A DNA stretch of 64,000 bases. Source: an uncultured Planctomycetaceae bacterium (GTDB lineage: Bacteria; Planctomycetota; Planctomycetia; Pirellulales; Thermoguttaceae). Shown one piece after another: positions 52,301 to 61,300 of the stretch (positions within the stretch are counted from its first letter, which is position 1; every line of letters begins with the position of its first letter). Where the stretch lies: assembly GCA_946408825.1 (NCBI GenBank), contig CAMJTU010000002.1, forward strand, positions 154,460 through 218,459. The letters are read 5' to 3'. The translations under genes and the position numbers were made by a program. Under the pieces are notes generated by a model. It was not told the origin of the DNA. It saw nothing but the letters and a program-made list of their open reading frames with translations, and made no database searches.

Positions 52301-55300
52301 GATCAGGTTGAGTCCTTCCGTTCCTCGCGTCAGAACGAGATCGTCGACCGTGAAGGTCTGCGAATCGAGCGTCTGGGAGAAGAGAACGTCGACGGAATCG
52401 ACGGCGGTCTCGACGTTTCCGTCGGGCGCGTTCTCGAACGCGACGACGATCGGCGCCTCGGCGGCGGTCGTCCACGAGACGGCGAAGCTCTTGTCGAGTC
52501 CCGCGTTTCCGACGAGGTCTTCGATCCCGAGCGTGCTGATCGTCAGGACGTATTCCCCGTCCTTCGACGCGTCGCTCGGAAGATTGACGATCCGATAGAG
52601 CGCGCCGGAAACGTTCTCAAACGCGACCCCGGAGAGATCGACGTCGACTCCGCTTCGCGTGAGCGCAACGTTGGCGGCGGTCAGCGTCGCGGCGTTAATC
52701 GGCTCGCTGAACTCGAATTCGACCGAATCGAGGGGCAGCGTTCTATACGCGATGCCCGCGCCGGGGTCGGCGATCGCGACGATCGTCGGCGGCGTCTGGT
52801 CGCTCGACGCGAAGTAGAGCGTATACGAATGCTTCGCGCCCGCCGCGCCCTCGTTGTAGTCGAGGATATGGAGCGAATCTTCCGCGACGGGGCGTTTGCC
52901 CGCCTCCTTGAAGGTTCGGTCGGTCGTCCACGCGGACTCGAGTGGGATTTCGACGCCGTCGTCGCGAACGACTTTCGTCAGCCTGAAATTGTCGAGCCGC
53001 AACCGTTCGTCGGTCAGCCGCGCGTAGTTCCAGCCCTGCTGGAGCGCGGCGGAGACGGTCAGCGACCAGTCGTCGCGGCGGTCGCCGACGATTTCGACGT
53101 CGGTCGCGAGCGAAACCTTCTCGACGGAACCGTCGGAGAGATAGAGCGCGTCGGGCAAATCCTGCGCGTCCTCGACCGCGTTGACGAGGAAGTCGGGCTT
53201 CGTGTCCCCGTTCTGCGCGTCGACCGTGCGGATTAGCTGGAGAATCTCGACCTTCTTGATGATCGAGAACTGGTTGTCTCCGAAGCTATTCAAATGCTGG
53301 AATTTAGCTTCGTAATTCTTAAACTGACCTTGAAGCGACGAGGTCATGAGCCATTCGCCGACGGAGATTTCGCCCGGTTCGACGTCGCCGAAGTCGACGG
53401 TCAGCGACGGCGACGCTTCTTTTCCGTCGACTTTCGATTCTTTAATGCAGAAGTTGACGAGGAGTCCTTTTTGATTGTCGACGATTTCAGGTTGCGCCGA
53501 TTTAATTTTGAGATTCTGAGCGACCCCGTAGCCGTTATTTTTGACCATGACGGCGAGTTCAAAGGGTTCCGACGCTTCGATTTCGTCGGTCCACGGGTCG
53601 TCGCCGATCACGTCGCGCTGCATGAAGTAGGTCAGCTCAAGTTCCGGCTGCGGGAAGACCGTAATCGCCGCCGCCGTCATCTTGTGCGTGACCGTGACGC
53701 CGTCGCGCGCATAGCTCAGATACCCGCCGACGTAATAGACCTCCGGACCGTTCTGCGCAAGCTCCGTCGAAGGGACCAGAATCCAGTTCGCCGTCCCTTC
53801 TGCGTTCCCCGCAAGCCCGCCGAGGGAGTCCGTCCCACTCGTAAATCCATTTGTAGTCGGCGCCATGATCCCGAACATCGACGTGACGTCGTTTCCGTTG
53901 ACGTCCGTAATTACGATATCGACGTTGACGTCGTCCAAATCTTGGGCGCCGCCGTTCGAAATCTTAAGCTGCGCGTCGAACGCGTCGCGCGTTTGAGTCG
54001 CTTGTTGACCGAGTTGCATCGAAACGGTCGCGCAAGCGCCTCCGGAATCCTCCGGAGGATTGTATTTCTGATCAAAAGTATTGTAAATATAATCGATTTC
54101 CTCATGGGTTAGTTCGTCCTCTTCCGCAAAGTTAAGACCGAGATCTTCCCTCATCGCATCATAGGACTCGTATCCCATGCCTTCGGCTATGTCGCCGCCG
54201 GTTGGTCGCCAGTTGTCGATTTCGCTAAAATCGAAAATATCGCTTAAGTCAAACTCGGAACCAAAGAGTTCTTCCCAAGTATAAACAGCATGTGGGGTTG
54301 CTTCTTGGAGTTCTGTGGCAGAGATGGAAACAATACCTTCTCCTGCTTGATCAAGTAACGCAGAGGATTCAAAGGTCCACGATTTCTCGTATTCGTCGAT
54401 CAAAGGTATTTCTAACGGTTCAAAAATGTTTTGAGTAAAGCTCTCCCCTGAATAATCTCCGTTCTCCCAAACAATAGACGCTTCGAGTGAACCGACAATC
54501 TTCAAGCCTTCAAATTTGATCGTTACCATCCATGGACCATCTTCAGTTTTTTCAAGAGTGGCTGCGATACCCACTTCAGCGTCGAGTTTTGCTTTTATAC
54601 CTCCACCCAACGTTGTTCCCTCAACTTTTAAACCTGTAGTAGGATTTTTAAAAGTGCAAGAAACACTCAGATCTGTTAAACCTGCCTTACCTCGAAGATA
54701 TAATGTAATACTTCCCGATGTTTTTTCCTCTCCTTCGCAGTCCTCTGTCCAAAAGACTCTTCCCATCCCTCCCGGTTCGATTTCAACTCCAACCTTGAAA
54801 TCAAGCGTCATATCAAACAAGTTGTCAATTCGAATAAATTGAGCCAACTTACTTAACTTTATTTTCTCAGGAGGGGCCCAGCCGTAAAAGAATGAACCGC
54901 TAACATCCCCTGTTACTATTGTTTTTGTCGTCCACTCACCGCTTGGTTCTACACCACCTGCGCCCACTGAACAAGGTTGGCAACATCTAGTTCGTTCTGT
55001 TCTTTTCGAAAGTTCATTCAAATGAAGCTCAAGTCTTTTACAGTTCGGGACGAACTTGCCTACTCCCTCTGCGAATTTCTCAAAGATTTTTTTGGTTACT
55101 GCTCCAATAGACTTGTTGCTCACCTCGGGCGTTGTGTCACAATGGCAAGGATTGCAGAATTTGGTTCTGTACCAAGTACAAGGAGGCGCTGGTTTCAATT
55201 CTGCTTTTTGGCGCTCCAAAGCTGTTGGTCTTGCGCGAAGGACTGGACCGCAACCAGCGCCGTTGGGATGGACAACAGCAATTCCAGTCGATGTTGCTTG

Positions 55301-58300
55301 TTTTCCGCCACACTCAAAGCATTCACGATGTCCCATTGACACAGAGACGCAGTCTCCTCCGCCTGTTCCACCCTCTCTAGAGGCGTTTGAGACAACATCT
55401 TCTTGGTCGAAACTGTCGATAAGTTCAAAAACGCACGGCACGGTAATCGTAGATTTCGCAGGAATAACGTCTACGATATCGACGAGAGGCGTCATCTTGT
55501 ATCGACCGCCGCCGTCGAAGAAGAGCTCAAAATCGAAAGCGGCGATAAGACCGTGGTTTGTAAAGTCTATGTCAACTTGTAATCGATCGCCAACCTGTGT
55601 CAGCGGGGTCAGATCGACTTTACCTGGCTCGGCGATAACGACAGGCTTAGGCACGTTTGTAACGAAATCCGCCTTAACTTCAATGTCGTAAGCATCTTCA
55701 AAAGTCGTGGGTACGACGGTCCACTCATATTTTACCGCCTGATACGCCAGATACGCCTGAACGTTGTTCTCCCCGTCTTGAACGAAGATCGTCGCGGTAT
55801 AGTCGTCGTGTTCGTCGAGGCTGACGCGAATCTTGTAGTATCCTTCCGGAAGCGTCGCAACGGTAAAGGTTCCGTTTTCCCCGGTGACGCCGGAGGCGAC
55901 TTGGTCGCCGGAAAGCGCGTCGGAGACGACGACGGTCGCGCCCGCGAGCGTCGGTTTCGTTTCGTCGTAGAAATACCATTCGTCGACCGCCGTGATCGTT
56001 AGAGCGCCGATACATTCGGAGACGGTTCGGATCGAGAAGGGGACGCGCGTCGATTTATCCGCGTAGTTGACCGCGAAGTTTCCGCTCCAGATCGTCAGTT
56101 CGGAGTCCGCCGGGGGAGAGACGAGGATTTCGATCGTTCTCGTCTCGCCGGGCGCGAAGGATTCCAGAATCGAGCCTTGGACGCAGGAAATCCAGTCGAC
56201 GGGGAACGCGAGTTCGACGTCGCCCGTCTCCGCGCCGCCTTCGTTCGTCAGTTCGAGCTTGAGCGTCTTCTGGGTTCCGGGGACGACGCCCGCGCTGAGT
56301 GCCGCGCCGAAGACGAGCGACGGGGTCAGCGGCGAAACGGAGACCTCGATCGAGACGTCGACCGCGCGGATATTGTCGGCGGAGATTCGGAGCGAGATCA
56401 GTCCGCGGCGGACAGAGTCGTTAAGAGCGTGAATCGTCGCGGTCGCGGTCTGAGAGGCGCCGCCGGCAATCAGCGACGCGCAGTCGAGTTCGACGTCGAG
56501 CGATTCCGGCTTGTCGAGAATCTCCCATTTCAGCCCCGTAAGAGGCTTGTCGGTCGGGTTCTTCAGCTCGAAGGAGACCGATTTGGTCGCGCCGTCGAGG
56601 ACGTTGACGGATTTCGACGTCTGGTCGACGACGAGCTTCATGACCGTGAAGGAATCCTGCCGCGTTCCGCTTGTAAGCGCGGGATGCGACGCGGAAACGT
56701 CGAAAGTTCCGTACTCGTTGACGTACGGCTTCCATTCGGCGGTCCATTCGCCCTTGTCGTTCGTCGTCGCGGTAATCGTTCGGACGATTCCCGAACTCTT
56801 CGCGATAATGTGAATCGCGACGTCGACGTTCGCGGCGGGGATCGTCTTCTCCCCGTTTTCGTCGAGGACGTCGTTGCGGTACGCCGTTCCGTAGAGAGGC
56901 ACGGGCGCGCCGACGGAGGTTGTCTCGACGTCGGTCTGAACTTCGACGAAGTAGGGCGCCGCGATGAAGAGTTCCGACGTCGAGGCGGTCGTGTTGTCGA
57001 CCTTGAGAAGATCGTCGGCGACTGCACCTTCCGCGTCAACCTGCACAACGACCCAATATTCCCCGACGACCTGCGGGAGTTCGACTTCGGCGAAACGCGT
57101 ATAGGAGTTATGACCCGGCTCGTGAGAGAGCGGGTCGCTGTGCGCGTAAGTCGCGAGCAGAATTGCGTCGTCGCCGAGCGTTCGCGTCTTCGAGAGCCAG
57201 ACCTTCTCGATCCAGCCGTTTGACGCCTCTGCGATCGCCGTCCCTCGGTTCGAGACGACGTAGCTGATCGACGCGACCGTTCCCGCGTAGGGCGCGTAGG
57301 GAAGATCGATATCGGAGACGGTCAGGTCGGGAGCCTCGACGTCCGTAACGAGAATCGTCGCGGAAACGGAAGACATGCCGACGGCGGACGCCAGCAGCGT
57401 CGCCCAGCCCGCCTCGGAACTCGAGCCCGCGACGACTTGGAACGGATCCGACGTCTTTCTGCCCGCCGGAATGACGACCGTCTTCGGCGCGGCGAGTAGC
57501 GCGGAATCGGAGGATTTGAGCGTTACGGTCAGCGGCTCGGAGGACGCCTCGTCGCGCGAGATCGTCGCGATTGTCGTCGCGCCGGCGCGAAGGATTGTCC
57601 GGTCGAGGTTGAGCGCGAGCGCGGCGCAGTCGTCGTCGAGGAACGTCAGCGTCGCCGTCGTATACCCGGAACTGGCGACCGTCATCGAGCAGCCGCAGTT
57701 CTCTTGGATTCCGCTCGCGACGACCGTGATCTCGACGTCGCCCGTAACCTCCCAGCCGTCGATCGCGTCGACGAAGAAGTCGACCGACGTCTCGCCCGCC
57801 TTAATGACGACCTCTTCCGGGAGTCGGATGAAGCGCTCGTTCCCGAACCCGTCGAGCAGCGAGAGTCCGACGCGGAGGTCGGAGTCGGTCGCTTCCGCGC
57901 GCGTCACGGTTCCGATCAGCGCGTTGTTCCCCGCCGTCTCGGAGATATAGGGGGAGACGAACGAGAGGGAGATCGTCGGCTCGTCGTCGTCTTCGATCGT
58001 AAGGCGCAGCTGGGCGGAAACGTAGTCGTCCGCCGTCGCCGTGATCGTAAGATTCTCGGAACTTTCGGGGACGGAGTCGTCGAGGACCTTGAGTTCGACG
58101 ACCGCCGACGACTGACCCGCCGGGATAACGACGGTCGGCTCGTAGGTCAGCTGACCGCCGCGCGAGACGTAGAGACGGACGGTCGTATCCTCTTTTGCGA
58201 CGCGACCGAGGTCGACGGTCAGGTTGATCGTCTCCCCTTCGTTCGCGGAGTCTTTGTCCGCCGTCAGCGTCAGGACGCGGACGTCGGAGTCGGCGATTTC

Positions 58301-61300
58301 AATCGTCGCGGCGTCGCCCGTATAACCGTCGAGGGAGACGGAAAGCGTCGCGCTCTGCGTTCCGTCGATCTCGTCGTCGGAGACGGCGTCGAAGTAGAAG
58401 ACCGCCGAGCTTTGACCCGCCGGAATCACGACGGACGCCGGGACGGCGAGTTCGGACGAATCGCTCGTCGCGACGAGAACGGTCGCGTCCGAATCGAGTT
58501 CGCCGCTGCGCGTTACGGTCGCGCGAATCTGGCGCGCGTTTTCGTTGATCGACGTCTCGGAGACGGCGAGGAAGAGCTTCTTCGTCAGCGTCGTTTTGGC
58601 GGAGACTGAGGAATTGTTCGATTCGTTCGATTCCGTAACGTTCGCGTCGGAGTCGGCGACGACGAGGAACCAGAACGCGCCGGAACGGGTCGTCGTCGGG
58701 ATCGTGACGGCGACGCTCCTCGTCGCGGCGCCGCCGCTGGCGGCGAGCGCGTCGGAGCGGTGGACGGTGCGGAGCGGAATCGCGTCGGCGAGCGTCCCGT
58801 CGAAGGACATGTAGACCGTTTCGCTCCAGTTTCCGGAGGTCGCGAGCTCGCCGTTATTCGTCGTCGTCCACGAGATCGAGACCTCGTCGCCGGGCGCGAC
58901 GGTCTTCGGCGCTTTGACCGCGCCGACCGTAAGGTCGGGGAGCTTCGCGTAGTCGAGAACGATCTTTTGAGACGCGGCGACGTTGTTCGTCTCAAACGTT
59001 TCCAAGACGGCGCCGTCGACGTCGGTTTCGACAATCACGTAATATTCGCCGGGGCCCCACCCTTCCGCGTCGAGCGGGATATTGACGGTCGCGCTCAGCG
59101 AGACGCTCGCGCCTGCGGCGATCGCGGTTCCGAGCGTCGCGCCCGTCCCCGACGAGACGGTCGCCAACTCAAGTCGTTTATTTCCAAGCGTCAGCGTCTT
59201 CGAGAGATAGATTCGGTCGCGCCATGATCCGAGCGCGCCTGCGGTCCCGGAATTCGTCGTCGTCCACGAGACGGTCGCGGGATACCCGAGCGCGCCAGTC
59301 GCGGGCGCCTCGACGTCGGAGGGCGTTAGATCCGCGAGCTTGATCTCGAAGGTTCCGACGTATTTGTCCGCGTCCTCCCCGTTCGGATACGCGCCGTTCT
59401 GGTTCATGACGACGCCCTCGTCGTTGAGGACGTCGGGGCCGATTTCGACGCTATAGACGCCGCTAACGCGCTCCGTCTGGTTGAAGTAGACGCGGAACGA
59501 CGTATTCGCCGACGTCAGCGCGGAGACCGTATAGACCTCGACCGCGTTTCCGTTCGGATCGACGACCGAAACGTCGTCCTTCGTGAAGGAGCTTCGCTGA
59601 ATCGGCTGGTCGAAGTAGACGTCGATATAGGAGCGCGAGGCGCCGACCGACGACGCGCCGCACGGGACGACGGAAACGACCTTCGCGCCCGAGACGTAGT
59701 CGATGTTGAACTTGAGCCGCATCGGCGTGACGACCGGCTCGAGGACGACGAGCCCGCCGTAATCGAGCCCGGAATACGTCGTCCCCTCGTCGATAACGAG
59801 ATTATCCGCCGTCAGAACCGTAAAGCCGCCGCTTCCGATTCCATACGAGATTCCCGCGGGCTTGACGAGCTCGATCTTCCCCGCGACGTTCGCCGTCCCG
59901 GAGACCTTGAAAGGCGCGTAGCCCGCGTCTCCGCGCTCCATCTCGGAGTTGATCGTCGCCGCGAGCGTTCCCGACGCCGTCTGGACGTAGCTTCCGTCCA
60001 AAACAAACGTCCCGACGTCCGTCTTGACCGTCCCCTTATTCGTCAGATTCGTCTTGACCGTCCCCGAACCTTGCAGCACGCCGCCGCTCGTCAGCTCAAG
60101 GAACGGCGACGGCTTGAACCCGTCCCCTTCGAACGTAATCGTCGCCGAGGTCGAAATCAGCGCCGGCGCTGAAACGACCGATTCGCGCCGAACCGTCAGC
60201 GACCCGCCGTTCCACGTCGTCAGCGCCGGGAAGGAGACCGTCGTATAGGGAACGGAGGTGAAATTCAGATTCTTCGCGGAAACGAGCGCGGGAAGGGAGC
60301 GAGTTTCTTTGTCGGTGGAGAAGTTCAGCGACGTTCCATTCGACTTAATCTCCTGAAGCGCGTCGAGATTAATCGTCCCGCCGAGCGATTCCGCAATCGA
60401 GCTGGTTCTGGAATACCGGCACGCGGTAAACGTCGTCAGCGCCGGAAGATCGATTTCGCCGCCAAGCGTCGCGGAAAGATTAATTCCCGCGTAATTTCCA
60501 GTCGCTTCGATCGTCTTGAGCTTCGGAAGGGACAACTTCGTCCCCTCGCCCGTCACGGAGAAGATCGTCCGTTGCGCGTCGTATCCCGCCGCGTAACTTT
60601 CAACGTTAAGCGTTAGTTGAGCTCCGTCCGAAAGCGCGAACATGGCGTCGTCGATATTCGTCAGTTCTGGCGCGGAGAAGGTCGCCGTCGACGACTTTAT
60701 CGTCGTTTCGACGTTCGTGAACGACGTCATAAGAGGCGCGCTAAACGTCGCGCCCGCGCCGGAAAGCGTCAGCGATCCCTTGTCGAAGGTTGTAAGCGCG
60801 GGGAGCGTCAGAGTTTGACCGGAGGCGACGTTGAAGATCGTCCTCGCGGCGGAGACAAGCGCCGGAAGCGAACGCGTCGCCTTGTCGGTGGAGAAGTTCA
60901 GCGACGTTCCGCTCGATTGGATTTCCTGAAGCACGTCGAGATTGATCGTCCCGCCTGTCGCCTCCATAATCGCGTTCGTTCTGGAATACGCGCAGCAGAA
61001 GAACGTTTCGAGAACGGGCAGGTCGATTTCGCCGCCAAGCGTCGCGGAGAGGCTAATTCCCGCCCAAAGTCCCGTCGCCTCGATTTTTTTAAGTTTCGGA
61101 AGGGACAGCTTCGTTCCGGAGTCAGCAACGGAGAAGATCGTCCGTTGTGCGTCGTATCCCGCCGCGTAATTCTCGACGTTGAGCGTTAGTTGCGCGCCCC
61201 CGGAAAGAGCGAAGACGCTGGAGTCGATATTCGCGAGCTTCGGCGCGGAGAAAGTCGACGTCGAAGATTTCAGCGTCGCGGTCGCGTCCGTCATCTCCGT

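Noticed and set aside
51893..53236. Long plus-strand frames opposite the giant gene (for example 447 codons)
   Set aside because: Arg/Asp/Val-rich mirror images of GAC/GTC/TCG codons; the minus frame has clear domains.
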